Shown: positions 15,991 through 24,585 of the stretch, in pieces
Position numbering within the stretch: the first letter of the stretch is position 1
Layout: each line of letters starts with the position of its first letter
Assembly: GCA_034432655.1 (NCBI GenBank)
Contig: DAOUBP010000082.1
Location: 41,132 to 105,131, forward strand
DNA: 64,000 nt
DNA from: DAOUBP01 sp034432655
GTDB lineage: Bacteria; Chloroflexota; Anaerolineae; CG2-30-64-16
Direction of reading: 5' to 3'
Notes under the pieces: model-generated
What the model was told of the DNA's origin: nothing
Database searches by the model: none
What the model saw: only the letters and a program-made list of their open reading frames with translations
Translations under genes and position numbers: made by a program

Positions 15991-16980
15991 ATGAGGCCAT
16001 TTTGGGGGGTCACACTGGCTGCTCTGGGCGCCGGGGCTTTGACCGGCTTGTATGCCACACGGATCGAGCGGGCCAGGGTGGAATTGTCTCGCTACGAGCT
16101 CATGGTGGAGATGCCTGGGCTGCCGCCGGACGGCCTGGTCATCCTGCATCTGTCCGATTTTCATTTCCGTGCCGGGGATGCAGTGCAAGCGCGCAAGGTG
16201 GCTGCGCTGCAAAGGCTGCTGGCCGACGTGCGTTACGATGTTGTGGCGCTCACCGGCGACCTGGTGCATGACAGCAGCGGCTTTCCGGTCGCCCTTTCCC
16301 TGGTGGAGAGCTTGCGGCCCAGGCTGGCCGCGTTTTGCGTGCCGGGCAATCACGACTATGCCGAGTATTCGGTGTGGGGTGTGTTCGGCCATACGTGGCG
16401 CGCCACCGGCAATGGGCGCAGGTTTGGGCCGGCTGACCTGGGGATGGCAGCCCGTAAGATCACCGGGTTTGTCTGGAAAGTGCTGCGTAACCAGCTGGTC
16501 CGTCTGCCGGTGGCTTTCAACGATGTGCCCGCCATGTTGCGAGAGCTGGAGGCGCGCGGGGTGATGCCGCTGATCAATCGTGCTGTGCCTTTGCAAAGAG
16601 GCGACGTGGAAGTCTGGTTCGCCGGCGTGGATGACGTGTTGGAGGGCCGGCCCGATCTGGGGGCTGCGCTGGCGGCCGTCCCCGCAGGCAAGCCGCTGGT
16701 GCTGCTGGCGCACAACCCCGACATCTGGCTGGATCCGGCTGTGACGCGGGCCGACCTGGTGTTATCAGGCCACACGCATGGCGGGCAGGTTTGGCTGCCG
16801 CTGTTGGGGGCCGCGCACACCCAGGGCACACACCTGCGTCGTCGGCAACCGGCCGGCTGGTTCCGCCGCGGCCGGACGCGCATGTTCGTGAGTCGCGGGC
16901 TGGGCGAGAGCATCCCGCTCCGTTTCATCGCCCGTCCACAAGTGGCATTGATCCGTTTGGTGCAGGGGAGGTCGTCCTGA
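15991..16980 (+). CDS. Membrane-associated metallophosphoesterase (YkuE/YaeI-like)
   Basis: The 329-residue enzyme begins with a hydrophobic segment (residues 4-20) acting as a signal anchor, then the calcineurin-like motifs HLSDFHF, LTGDLVHDS, VPGNHDY, LLAHNPDI and SGHTHGGQVWLP with all expected Asp/His/Asn ligands. The family hydrolyses phosphoesters such as UDP-2,3-diacylglucosamine-like lipids; the substrate here is unknown. The ATG at 15991 has GGGGA eight bases upstream; a TTG at 15976 adds five residues. It is a single gene, divergent from the molybdenum hydroxylase operon. Confidence 0.85.
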   Translation: MRPFWGVTLAALGAGALTGLYATRIERARVELSRYELMVEMPGLPPDGLVILHLSDFHFRAGDAVQARKVAALQRLLADVRYDVVALTGDLVHDSSGFPVALSLVESLRPRLAAFCVPGNHDYAEYSVWGVFGHTWRATGNGRRFGPADLGMAARKITGFVWKVLRNQLVRLPVAFNDVPAMLRELEARGVMPLINRAVPLQRGDVEVWFAGVDDVLEGRPDLGAALAAVPAGKPLVLLAHNPDIWLDPAVTRADLVLSGHTHGGQVWLPLLGAAHTQGTHLRRRQPAGWFRRGRTRMFVSRGLGESIPLRFIARPQVALIRLVQGRSS

Positions 16981-16995
16981 TGCTCTCCGCACCAC

Positions 16996-17070
16996 GGGGA
17001 TGAAAACCTCTGTAGCGACGGCTTCGGCCGTTTGATGCAACCTGGAGCGACTAGAGTCGTCACCACGAAG
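16996..17070. repeat. Imperfect inverted repeat in the gap after the phosphoesterase gene
   Basis: GTAGCGACGGCTTCGGCCG and a downstream GCGACTAGAGTCGTCACCAC pair imperfectly as arms, with mismatches that are mostly transitions, so the RNA could still form G-U pairs. The first arm also contains its own small hairpin (CGGC-TTC-GGCCG). It resembles the element at 34032-34105 in style. Confidence 0.4.
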
Positions 17071-17074
17071 GAGG

Positions 17075-17329
17075 TCACACCGTCAGGGTTGGATCGCCCA
17101 CGTGTGGCTTTTCGATCGGCTTTTCGGCCCGTTCCCAGCGGGGGCAATGTCGCGCGGGAGGCACCGGCCGATCTTGGTAGGGGCCGTCCGGACAACGGCA
17201 AAAAGCGTGGAGCCGGGGCACCTGGCCATCGCCGTTGCTGCGGAAGAATTCCACGAACGCGCAGGTGTCGCAGCTCGGTAGACGTTCCTGTCCCTTGATC
17301 AGTCGGACGAGAAGCTTCAACATGGTCAT
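17075..17329 (-). CDS. Small cysteine-rich protein, unknown
   Basis: An 84-residue reading frame contains CDTCAFVEFF, then FCRCPDGPY and HCPRW, giving five cysteines with C-x2-C and C-x-C spacing plus two nearby His. Such a pattern suggests a zinc or FeS site, but no family was recognised. The N-terminus is basic and mildly hydrophobic (MLKLLVRLIKG). The start (ATG at 17329 or 17323) lacks a clear Shine-Dalgarno. It occupies an otherwise empty 432-base gap between two rightward genes. Residue composition is more protein-like than the overlapping frames, but it could be spurious. Confidence 0.5.
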   Translation of the reverse strand: MTMLKLLVRLIKGQERLPSCDTCAFVEFFRSNGDGQVPRLHAFCRCPDGPYQDRPVPPARHCPRWERAEKPIEKPHVGDPTLTV

Positions 17330-17412
17330 TCAAGTAGCACATTCCGACGCAGGCTTTCTGCAAGCGGTGATACAGTTGGGTTTTCTCAACGTGAAGAGAT
17401 AGGACTGCTGAT

Positions 17413-18687
17413 ATGTCTCTTTTCTTGCCGCCTCTCATTGGGTCGGCTCGTAACGTCAAAGTGCAATTTGACGTATTGACGGCCAACGAGCGCTGGGAGC
17501 GGCGCCGCGGCGCACGGGTGCCGTGGAATGTTTACCGGGGAGATCGCCGCTGGACCCCGCCGTTGCGCGCGCAGTGGATGCGGGCGCTGGATCCGAACCG
17601 CAATCCCATGTTGGCCGGAGTTGAACACGCTGTGTTCCTGGCCGAGGCGCGCAACCTGAGCCTGGGCGATGTGGTGGTGGCGCGGCTGGTCGTTTGGGCC
17701 GGGCACGCGGATGGGATCGGTTATTTCGGGGCGTTTGAGACGATCAACGATCCTGATCTGGCCCAAGCGTTGTTCTCGGCCGCGGAAACCTGGTTCTTTG
17801 AACACGTGCCGGGGCTAGAGGAGGTGCGCGGGCCCGTGAGCCCCGATCCGCTGTGTGCCTCCGGGCTGTTGGTGGATGGCTTTGCCGCCCGGCCGGCGGC
17901 GTTCTTGCCTTACAGCCCGCCGTACTACCCGGAGCTTTTGTGGTGCGAGGAGTTCGAGTTGCACGGCGCTTGGCAAGCCTATGCGTTGGACCTGTGCACG
18001 GCAGCCGGAACACAAGCGGAGGGACGGCCGGCCTGGGAGGTGCGCGTCGTCGGCGCCAGGGAGTGGCCGGACCTGGCCAGCCAGCTCCTCGATCTGTGCC
18101 GCCAGGCGGAGGACAGTCTGGGAGCCTGGCAGGCGGTCCTTCCGTTGCTGGCAGGTGAAGAGACAGATCCCCGTTTTTCTTTGGAGGCTCGACTGGCGAT
18201 CCGCTACTTGCGCCCCCGGGCCCTGGTGGCCGTGGCATGGGAGGCGGGGGAGCCGATTGGGGCCGTGGTGGGCGTCCCCGACAACAGCTCGGCATTGCGC
18301 CGGGCCAACGGCCGGCTGTTGCCCTGGGGCTGGCTGCCCTACCTGCGGGCCATGCGACGGACCCGGCAGCTGCGGATATTCCCGGCTGTTGTGGCGCAAG
18401 GCTATCCGGCGCATGACATTGAGCCGGTTTTGTATGCGGCGTTGGCGCAAGCGGCCGTGGCGCGCGGCTTTGACACCGCAATCGTCGGGCCCCTTGCGGG
18501 CGTGGAACAAGGCAGGGGCAGCGACATTGCGCCTTCCCTTTGGCCCGGGGTGACTGCTGGCCCCGGCAGCCAGGCCGGGGAACGGGAACCTACTACAAGG
18601 CTGGGTCAGATTGCGCGCGCCCAGGCGATGGCGACGCTGGGCGCGCATGTGGTGCAGACGTATCAGATGTGCGAGAAGCGCTATTGA
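17413..18687 (+). CDS. GNAT-like N-acetyltransferase family protein
   Basis: The 424-residue protein has an N-terminal WNVYRGDRRWTPPL segment, then a GYFGAFETINDPDLAQ block, EEVRGPVSPDPLCASGLLVDGF and FLPYSPPYYPELL, the signature pattern of a conserved GNAT-like family often labelled hypothetical protein/N-acetyltransferase. A second half (about residues 190-420) repeats the fold loosely. No transmembrane segment is seen. Acceptor and biological role are unknown. It is a single gene convergent with pyruvate kinase, with only 9 bases between the stops and no room for a separate terminator. Confidence 0.65.
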   Translation: MSLFLPPLIGSARNVKVQFDVLTANERWERRRGARVPWNVYRGDRRWTPPLRAQWMRALDPNRNPMLAGVEHAVFLAEARNLSLGDVVVARLVVWAGHADGIGYFGAFETINDPDLAQALFSAAETWFFEHVPGLEEVRGPVSPDPLCASGLLVDGFAARPAAFLPYSPPYYPELLWCEEFELHGAWQAYALDLCTAAGTQAEGRPAWEVRVVGAREWPDLASQLLDLCRQAEDSLGAWQAVLPLLAGEETDPRFSLEARLAIRYLRPRALVAVAWEAGEPIGAVVGVPDNSSALRRANGRLLPWGWLPYLRAMRRTRQLRIFPAVVAQGYPAHDIEPVLYAALAQAAVARGFDTAIVGPLAGVEQGRGSDIAPSLWPGVTAGPGSQAGEREPTTRLGQIARAQAMATLGAHVVQTYQMCEKRY

Positions 18688-18696
18688 GCCGCTCTG

Positions 18697-20481
18697 CTAT
18701 TCATCTTCTGAGCGCCACAAGGCCGGCGGCCGTTCGTAGATGATCCCTCGCTTGGAATCCATCACGATGTGCATACCGTCGGTCAGGTTCTCCAGCCCTT
18801 CGCGCACCCCCAGGATGGCCGGCAGCCCCATCTCCAGGGCGATCAGGCGGCAGTGGGCGTCCGGCCGGGATTCGGAGCTGATCAGTCCGGCGGCCCGGTG
18901 CAGCACGGGCAGGAACGAGCGGTCGGTCCCCGATGTGACGATGATTTCATCCAACGCGATTTGCGTGTCGCGCGGCACAGGGGCCTCCAACCGGCGCACC
19001 CGGCCGATGACCTTGCGATTGCCCAGGCCCTCCCCCCGGCCCAACACGCGCTCGATCAGATGCACTTTCATCAGGTTGGTAGTGCCCCCGCCGCCCTCCA
19101 CCGAGCCTCCTGTCACAACCAATACATCGCCCTCGCGCACGTAGCCGGCCTGCTGCGCGGCCTCCACCGCATCGTTGATCACTGCGTCGGTGGTTGTCCC
19201 GCGCTGGGAGAGCAACGGATGGACCCCCCAGAACAGCATAAGCTCCCGTTGGGCGAAGATGCTGGGGGTGACGGCGATGATGGGGCAGGGCGGGCGGAAA
19301 CGGGAAACAGTGCGCGCTGTCGCGCCGGATACTGTCGGCGTGATGATCGCGGCCGCGTTGAGGTCCAACGCCGTCTCAACCGAGGCGTGGGCAACCGCCT
19401 CGGCGAAGGTGCGGCCAGCCCGGGCTGCGATCTGGCGTTTGGGGCCGTCCAGGCTGGCCGATTCCACTTCTTGCGCGATGCGCACCATGGTCTGCACTGC
19501 TTCCAACGGATACTTGCCCGAAGCTGTCTCCCCCGAGAGCATGATCGCGTCCGAGCCGTCCAGGATCGCGTTGGCCACATCGCTGGCCTCGGCGCGCGTC
19601 GGCCGCGGGTTGCGGATCATGGAATCCAGCATCTGGGTGGCGGTGATCACCGGCTTGCCGGCCTGGTTGCATTTGGCGATGATCATCTTCTGCAGCATCG
19701 GCACTGCTTCGGGGGACATCTCAATGCCCAGGTCACCACGTGCCACCATAATCCCATCCGATGCAGCGATGATTTCATCAATGTTGGCGATGGCCTCGGG
19801 CTTTTCGATCTTGGCGATCACGGGCGTGCGCCGGCCAAACGCAGAAAATTCATGGATGTGGGCTTTGAGATCCCATACCTCCTGGGCGGTGCGCACGAAC
19901 GACAGGGCGATCCAATCAATTCCCTGCTCGATGGCGAAGGCCAGGTCCTCGCGATCCTTTTCGGTGATCGCGGGGATGCTTAGGGCAGCGCGCGGCAGGT
20001 TCAGGCCCTTGTTGGAGTTCAAAATGCCGCCGGTGATCACCCGGGTGACGATTTCCGGCCCTTCAACGGCAGTGACAATCAGCTCCAGCAGGCCGTCATC
20101 AATCAGGATGCGATCGCCCGGCGCGACCACCTCGGGCAGCTTCTCATATTGCACGGGCACCCGTCCTGGCCCGCCGGTGATCTGTTCGGTGGTCAGGATC
20201 AACGTCTCGCCGGCCACGAGCGGCACGCCGCCCTCTTGCATCAGGCCAACCCGCAGCTTCGGTCCTTGCAGGTCGCCGAGGATGGCAACGGGTTTGTCCA
20301 ATTCGGCTGCAACCTGGCGGATGCGTCGGATGTTCTCGGCATGCGTGGCCTGATCGCCGTGCGAGAAGTTGAGCCGGGCCACGTCCATCCCGGCCCGGAC
20401 CAGTTCGGCCAGCATGGCGGGTTCCCGGCTGGCAGGGCCGATGGTGCAGACGATCTTGGTGTGCAGTAATTGTTGGCGCAT
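18697..20481 (-). CDS. pyk: Pyruvate kinase with C-terminal PEP-utiliser domain
   Basis: The 594-residue enzyme has the N-terminal KIVCTIGPAS, the active-site IAKIEKPEAIANIDEI (catalytic Lys) and MVARGDLGIEM, and the allosteric C-domain. After about residue 480 it carries the extra mobile PEP-utilising domain found in Bacillus/Geobacillus enzymes (ISSESRPDAHCRLIALEMG, with Cys in place of the swivelling-domain His region). It makes pyruvate and ATP from PEP, feeding the PDH and ferredoxin oxidoreductase encoded further right. It lies 37 bases after a ParB-like gene, apparently last in a four-gene operon. Confidence 0.93.
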   Translation of the reverse strand: MRQQLLHTKIVCTIGPASREPAMLAELVRAGMDVARLNFSHGDQATHAENIRRIRQVAAELDKPVAILGDLQGPKLRVGLMQEGGVPLVAGETLILTTEQITGGPGRVPVQYEKLPEVVAPGDRILIDDGLLELIVTAVEGPEIVTRVITGGILNSNKGLNLPRAALSIPAITEKDREDLAFAIEQGIDWIALSFVRTAQEVWDLKAHIHEFSAFGRRTPVIAKIEKPEAIANIDEIIAASDGIMVARGDLGIEMSPEAVPMLQKMIIAKCNQAGKPVITATQMLDSMIRNPRPTRAEASDVANAILDGSDAIMLSGETASGKYPLEAVQTMVRIAQEVESASLDGPKRQIAARAGRTFAEAVAHASVETALDLNAAAIITPTVSGATARTVSRFRPPCPIIAVTPSIFAQRELMLFWGVHPLLSQRGTTTDAVINDAVEAAQQAGYVREGDVLVVTGGSVEGGGGTTNLMKVHLIERVLGRGEGLGNRKVIGRVRRLEAPVPRDTQIALDEIIVTSGTDRSFLPVLHRAAGLISSESRPDAHCRLIALEMGLPAILGVREGLENLTDGMHIVMDSKRGIIYERPPALWRSEDE

Positions 20482-20518
20482 AGGCTCTCCTGGGCAGCTC
20501 TTAGGCCTGTCTTGTGAC

Positions 20519-21550
20519 CTATTCCTGGGTCACTTGTTCCGGTTCAACCGTTGTCGTCGGTTCCGGCGTAGATGGTGTGGCCGGCTCAGCGGGTGGCAGC
20601 GGCGGCTCGGGCGATTCTGAGGCTGCTTTCACTGCTGCGGTAATGGCACGCACCACTGTTTTGACCAGGCGGGAGATGGGCCGATCGCTGAACTGCTCGG
20701 CAAGGGCAGCGGCGACCTCCCGGTCGGGCGGCATGACCCCGTAACGTTCCTTCAGGCGTTCGCGATGGTAGGCTACCCACAGATACAGGTCGGCCGCCGT
20801 GCGTTTGGGGAATTCCTTCAGCACCCCGCTTTCCTGGATGGCCTGCACGATGGGCAGGTACACGGTGTCGTACCAGCTGGCTGCGGCCTCTTCCAGGGTC
20901 GGCTCGCGCTGCCACATCAGGCCCAGGTAGTAGCGGTGCACCTCGATGTGCTCGAGCAGAATGCGGTAGCGACCGGGCTCGGTCAGTTCGATCTTCTGGT
21001 CGGGCCGGGTCTCGTCCAGCTTGGTCAGCTCCAGGAAGTGCGCGTATTCCGCTTTGATGATCAGGTCATCCACGTCCATGTCGGGCGTGAGAGGAACGCG
21101 CGGTTCGATCTCGGTGACGTTGGCTTCGATGTGGGTCAAGCCGTTGGCTTTTGCCACCGAGACGCGATGGTTGCCATCACGCACGAAGTAGACGTCGCCG
21201 ATTTTATAAACATCAATGGGCGGCAGGTTGCGCAGTTCGTTGAGCGCCACGTCCAGTCGTTTCCAGCGCTCTTCATCTGCGCCGCTGAGGGGCAGAAAGG
21301 CGCGGTCGAAGTCACGATAACGGCCGACGCTGCCCACGATGTGGCTGATGGGGATTGTCTGGGTGCCGCGCTGTATCTCCTGGCGGCTCTTCAAAAGTTC
21401 CTGGACCTGTTCGAAAGAGAGCAGTGTCTCGTCCGGCTTCTGGCTGAAGAGCCGCAAGAGAGAAGGGATCAACCCGCGCGATTGAAGGCGGTCGAATTTG
21501 TTGGCGGCCACAGCCGCAGGATAAGGCACACCGGCGCGTTCATCGCTCAT
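20519..21550 (-). CDS. ParB-N-like domain protein (DUF4032-like), function unknown
   Basis: The 343-residue protein contains a ParB/Srx-type core (PIDVYKIGDVYFVRDGNHRVSVAKANGL is its heart, near residue 115), where RDGNHR matches the phosphate-binding GxxR loop of ParB-N/sulfiredoxin folds. The rest is helical, ending in an acidic, Pro/Thr-rich tail (about 310-343). It has no helix-turn-helix like true ParB. Related proteins occur as stand-alone genes in Chloroflexi and actinobacteria. The ATG has GGAGG ten bases upstream. It sits between an esterase gene and pyk in a leftward operon. Confidence 0.65.
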   Translation of the reverse strand: MSDERAGVPYPAAVAANKFDRLQSRGLIPSLLRLFSQKPDETLLSFEQVQELLKSRQEIQRGTQTIPISHIVGSVGRYRDFDRAFLPLSGADEERWKRLDVALNELRNLPPIDVYKIGDVYFVRDGNHRVSVAKANGLTHIEANVTEIEPRVPLTPDMDVDDLIIKAEYAHFLELTKLDETRPDQKIELTEPGRYRILLEHIEVHRYYLGLMWQREPTLEEAAASWYDTVYLPIVQAIQESGVLKEFPKRTAADLYLWVAYHRERLKERYGVMPPDREVAAALAEQFSDRPISRLVKTVVRAITAAVKAASESPEPPLPPAEPATPSTPEPTTTVEPEQVTQE

Positions 21551-21588
21551 GGGTGTTCAACCTCCGGTGAATTTGTTCCGTTACCGGA

Positions 21589-22326
21589 TCAAAGCCCCAG
21601 ATGGTGTAAGAAATAGGGCATCTGGCGGCGCCACCAGGGCCAGTCATGCGACACGTCATGGCCCCAGATGTCAATCCAGCACGGTATGCCTTTGGCGTTC
21701 AGGATTTTTTCCAGTGCCCTGGCATCGGCCAGCATGTCCTCGTCCCACGCGCCCTGGCCGGCGCACACGATGATGTTGCTCTGCCGGTACTGATCCAGGT
21801 ACCAGGGATCGGTCAGGTTGGGCAGGTAGGCCAGTGGCGTGTTGAAGTAGACGTTGTCATCCATGTAATCGCCGACGAACATCCGCAGTTGCAGTAGGCC
21901 GCTCAAACAGATCAGTGTGTCGAAGATATCCGGGTGGCGAAAGAAAAAGTTCGCTGAATGGTAGCCGCCCATGCTGCAGCCTGTCGACACGAATTTCTGT
22001 CCTTCATGTCCGCGACTGCGGATGAAAGGCGCCACCTCTGCGACGATATAGCGGTCGTAGTCGTTGTGCCGGCGGGCCCGGTCCGCGGGGTGGGCGTTCC
22101 AGTTGGCCCACGACTGATTATCAATGCTGTCTACCGTGAAGACCTGGATGCGTCCCCCCTCGATAGAAGGCCGACAGGCCTCGATCATCCCGAAATCCTC
22201 ATATTCATAGAACCGACCCCCCTGGGTCGGGAAGACGACCACCGGCTTTCCCGCGTGGCCGTAGACTTTCAGCTCCATGTCTTGCCCCAGGTTGGGGCTC
22301 CACCACTTATGATATTCGATATTCAT
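21589..22326 (-). CDS. Esterase-family alpha/beta hydrolase
   Basis: The 245-residue enzyme has the nucleophile motif GCSMGGYHS, an HHWGHDVSHDW-type catalytic His region (IWGHDVSHDWPWWR) and an N-terminal core like esterase D/antigen-85 relatives. No signal peptide is present. It starts 15 bases after the ATP-grasp gene, with GAGGAG seven bases before the ATG. Pairing of this esterase type with a carboxylate-amine-ligase-like ATP-grasp enzyme suggests joint action on an amide or ester product. Substrate unknown. Confidence 0.8.
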   Translation of the reverse strand: MNIEYHKWWSPNLGQDMELKVYGHAGKPVVVFPTQGGRFYEYEDFGMIEACRPSIEGGRIQVFTVDSIDNQSWANWNAHPADRARRHNDYDRYIVAEVAPFIRSRGHEGQKFVSTGCSMGGYHSANFFFRHPDIFDTLICLSGLLQLRMFVGDYMDDNVYFNTPLAYLPNLTDPWYLDQYRQSNIIVCAGQGAWDEDMLADARALEKILNAKGIPCWIDIWGHDVSHDWPWWRRQMPYFLHHLGL

Positions 22327-22341
22327 AAAACGCTCCTCAGG

Positions 22342-23511
22342 TCAATCGGTCTCCATCGCCTGGATAAACTCAGTTGCGGCGAGCATCTCTGTGAAGTCGG
22401 GCGTGCGCACCAGATAGTAGTAATCGCCCATCGCCAGCGCGAATACTCTGGGCATTTCGGCATGGTGTATGATGCAGTAGCCGAACGCGTCCATGATCTG
22501 CTGATGGGAGTGCCGGTAAGGTTTGTTGTATTTGCGGCCGGCAAAGCACACGAAATACTTGCGGCTGTAATCCGCGCTGAACCGGTTGTTCACCACGATG
22601 TTCGCCCATTCCCAGTACAGGTCAATGTCGTGGGCGTAGTTGAACATGTCCAGACAGGGCCCGCCGGGCGGCCGCATGTTTACCTCCAGCGCCACCAGCT
22701 GGCCGTTGCTGCGCTTGCGGAACAACTCGAAATGGAAGAAGCGCTCGCGCACGTCGAAGGCCTTCAGCAACTTGCGGCCCGCGTCCTCCAGATCGGCCGG
22801 GATCTCGCGCAGGTTATAGAAATGCATGTGCAGGTCCTGGTTGACCGTCTCCATCACCCCCTGGCTGTAGCGCATGGAGGTGAAAAAGACCGGGTTGCCG
22901 TCTTTATCGGTCAAGCCGTCGAAAGTGCAGATATCGCCCTCGATGAACGCCTCGAGCAGATATTCCACCGGCGGCCTGGTAGCCATGAACCGTTCCAGCT
23001 CGGCGTCGTCCTCGATCCGGAAGGTGTTGGCTGCCCCGACACCGATATCGGGTTTGGCCACGACCGGGTAGCCCACCTCGTGGGCAAAGTGGCGCGCCTG
23101 CTCGAAGGTGCGCACCAGGGTGGCCGGCGCTGTGTCCACGCCCGCCTCGGCGAATTTCTGTTTCATCAGGGACTTTCGTTTGATCCACGCCAGATCACCG
23201 ACCTTTGGGCCGAAGATGTTGAAATCGCTACGCAGCCGCGCTTCAGTCTCCATCCAGTATTCGGTGTGGGAATCAATACGGTCTATCTTGCCGTAGCGAT
23301 GGGTGAAATAGCCACAAGCCCGCAGCAGTTGATCGTAGTTGTGCATGTCCTCGACGCGATAGTACTCGGTCAGCGCGTCCTTCAGGTCGCCGGGGAGCCA
23401 GTCGTAAGGCTCATCGGCCAGCCCTAACACATTCACGCCCAGCCGGCGCAGATGGACAGAAAAGAGATGGTAGTTCGGTGGAAAATGCGGCGAAAGATAT
23501 ACGTGGTTCAT
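22342..23511 (-). CDS. ATP-grasp enzyme, carboxylate-amine ligase-like
   Basis: The 389-residue protein has a pre-ATP-grasp N-domain (YLSPHFPPNYHLFSVHLRRL), the ATP-grasp lysine strand GYPVVAKPDIGVGAANTF, a hinge segment (EYLLEAFIEGDICTFDG) and the metal-binding LVALEVNMRPPGG. Such enzymes couple a carboxylate to an amine through an acylphosphate. The ATG at 23511 starts at the conserved fold; codons upstream lie in the octamer repeat and are not used. It is the first gene of the operon with esterase, ParB-like protein and pyk, driven by a near-consensus promoter. Product unknown. Confidence 0.78.
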   Translation of the reverse strand: MNHVYLSPHFPPNYHLFSVHLRRLGVNVLGLADEPYDWLPGDLKDALTEYYRVEDMHNYDQLLRACGYFTHRYGKIDRIDSHTEYWMETEARLRSDFNIFGPKVGDLAWIKRKSLMKQKFAEAGVDTAPATLVRTFEQARHFAHEVGYPVVAKPDIGVGAANTFRIEDDAELERFMATRPPVEYLLEAFIEGDICTFDGLTDKDGNPVFFTSMRYSQGVMETVNQDLHMHFYNLREIPADLEDAGRKLLKAFDVRERFFHFELFRKRSNGQLVALEVNMRPPGGPCLDMFNYAHDIDLYWEWANIVVNNRFSADYSRKYFVCFAGRKYNKPYRHSHQQIMDAFGYCIIHHAEMPRVFALAMGDYYYLVRTPDFTEMLAATEFIQAMETD

Positions 23512-23539
23512 GGCAACAACCGTCAAACAAAACAAAGCG

Positions 23540-23600
23540 GCGAGTGAGCGAATGAGCGAATCAGCGAATCGGCGAATCGGCGAATCAGCGAATCGGTTAT
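23540..23600. repeat. Octamer tandem repeat in the 5' leader of the ATP-grasp operon
   Basis: At least six consecutive octamers of the type (G/C)(A/G)GCGAAT run through this tract. On the minus strand it reads ATTCGCTG/ATTCGCCG and occupies most of the untranslated leader between the promoter and the ATP-grasp start. Confidence 0.85.
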
Positions 23601-23601
23601 G

Positions 23602-23630
23602 ATTGTAACCGCACAAGAGAGGCCTGTCAA
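23602..23630 (-). promoter_or_regulatory. Promoter of the ATP-grasp/esterase/ParB-like/pyk operon
   Basis: Minus strand TTGACA (23630-23625), 17-nt spacer and TACAAT (23607-23602). The predicted start site falls at the edge of the octamer repeat. Confidence 0.75.
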
Positions 23631-23694
23631 CGTAGGGAGCCGGTCAATACTACGAAGGGGGTTTCTGGGGATCTCCGATGCGCGTCCTCTCTGT

Positions 23695-23723
23695 TTGACA
23701 GCCGCCGAGGGCTCCGTTATGAT
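23695..23723 (+). promoter_or_regulatory. Promoter of the endonuclease III gene
   Basis: TTGACA (23695-23700), 17-nt spacer, TATGAT (23718-23723); a near-consensus sigma-70 promoter. Confidence 0.75.
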
Positions 23724-23768
23724 GCCCGGCGCGCTGCGGGCGTGGACAAACCTGTTGTGAGGACAGTC

Positions 23769-24449
23769 GTGACTGAATTTGATGATCCCCGTCGTTGGGC
23801 AGCTGAAATTTACCGCCGGTTGCTGGCCGCCTACGGCGAGCCGACCTGGCGGCCATACTATCAACCGCTGGACGAGCTGGTGTTGACCTTCCTCAGCCAG
23901 AACACCAGCGATCTCAACTCTGGGCGGGCGTTTCAGGCCTTGAAGGCGCGCTACCCGACCTGGCAAGCGGTGCTGGACGCGCCGGTGGATGAGTTGGCAG
24001 AGACGATCCGGTCCGGCGGGCTGGCCCGGCAAAAAGCCCCGCGCATCCAAAAGGCGCTGCGCCGCATCCTCGCGGAGCGCGGGGAATTCAATATAGATTT
24101 CCTGGCCGATCTGCCTGTGGCAGAGGCCATGCGCTGGCTCACTTCGTTTGACGGCATCGGCCATAAGACGGCCTCTATCGTGCTCTTGTTCTGCTTCAAC
24201 AAGCCGGCTTTTCCGGTGGATACCCATGTGGCGCGCGTGACGCGGCGGCTGGGGCTGGCGGGGCCGAAAGACAGCGAGGAGAAAATCAAGGCCATCTGGG
24301 AGCAGTTGACGCCGCCCGAATGGTATTACCCTTTGCACCTGAACCTGATCCGGCACGGCCGGGAGGTCTGTCAGGCCCGGCGGCCGCTATGTGCAGCATG
24401 TGTGCTGAACGAGGTCTGCCGCTACGCAGGGAAGACGCAGGCGGATTAG
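23769..24449 (+). CDS. nth: Endonuclease III-family DNA glycosylase/lyase
   Basis: The 226-residue protein has the helix-hairpin-helix LTSFDGIGHKTASIVLLF with the catalytic Lys, the conserved Asp in FPVDTHVARVTRRLGL, and the C-terminal FeS motif C-x6-C-x2-C-x5-C (from CQARRPLC to EVC). It removes oxidised pyrimidines and cleaves the abasic site in base-excision repair. The GTG at 23769 has GAGGAC just upstream; a GTG at 23742 gives nine more residues. It is a single gene with its own promoter, divergent from the ATP-grasp operon. Confidence 0.9.
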   Translation: MTEFDDPRRWAAEIYRRLLAAYGEPTWRPYYQPLDELVLTFLSQNTSDLNSGRAFQALKARYPTWQAVLDAPVDELAETIRSGGLARQKAPRIQKALRRILAERGEFNIDFLADLPVAEAMRWLTSFDGIGHKTASIVLLFCFNKPAFPVDTHVARVTRRLGLAGPKDSEEKIKAIWEQLTPPEWYYPLHLNLIRHGREVCQARRPLCAACVLNEVCRYAGKTQAD

Positions 24450-24470
24450 CAAGAATTGTATGTCGTGCAC

Positions 24471-24499
24471 TTGCCACCCAATGCCTTCTGATGTACAAT
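24471..24499 (+). promoter_or_regulatory. Promoter of the aldehyde dehydrogenase gene
   Basis: TTGCCA (24471-24476), 17-nt spacer and TACAAT (24494-24499), leaving a leader of about 80 bases. Confidence 0.7.
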
Positions 24500-24585
24500 G
24501 CACTTCGTGGCACGAACTGTAACCTCCGCTTGCCAGCAGTAGACAGCGCCCTCAACGCGCAGGGACGCGCATCAACGGAGACGTC

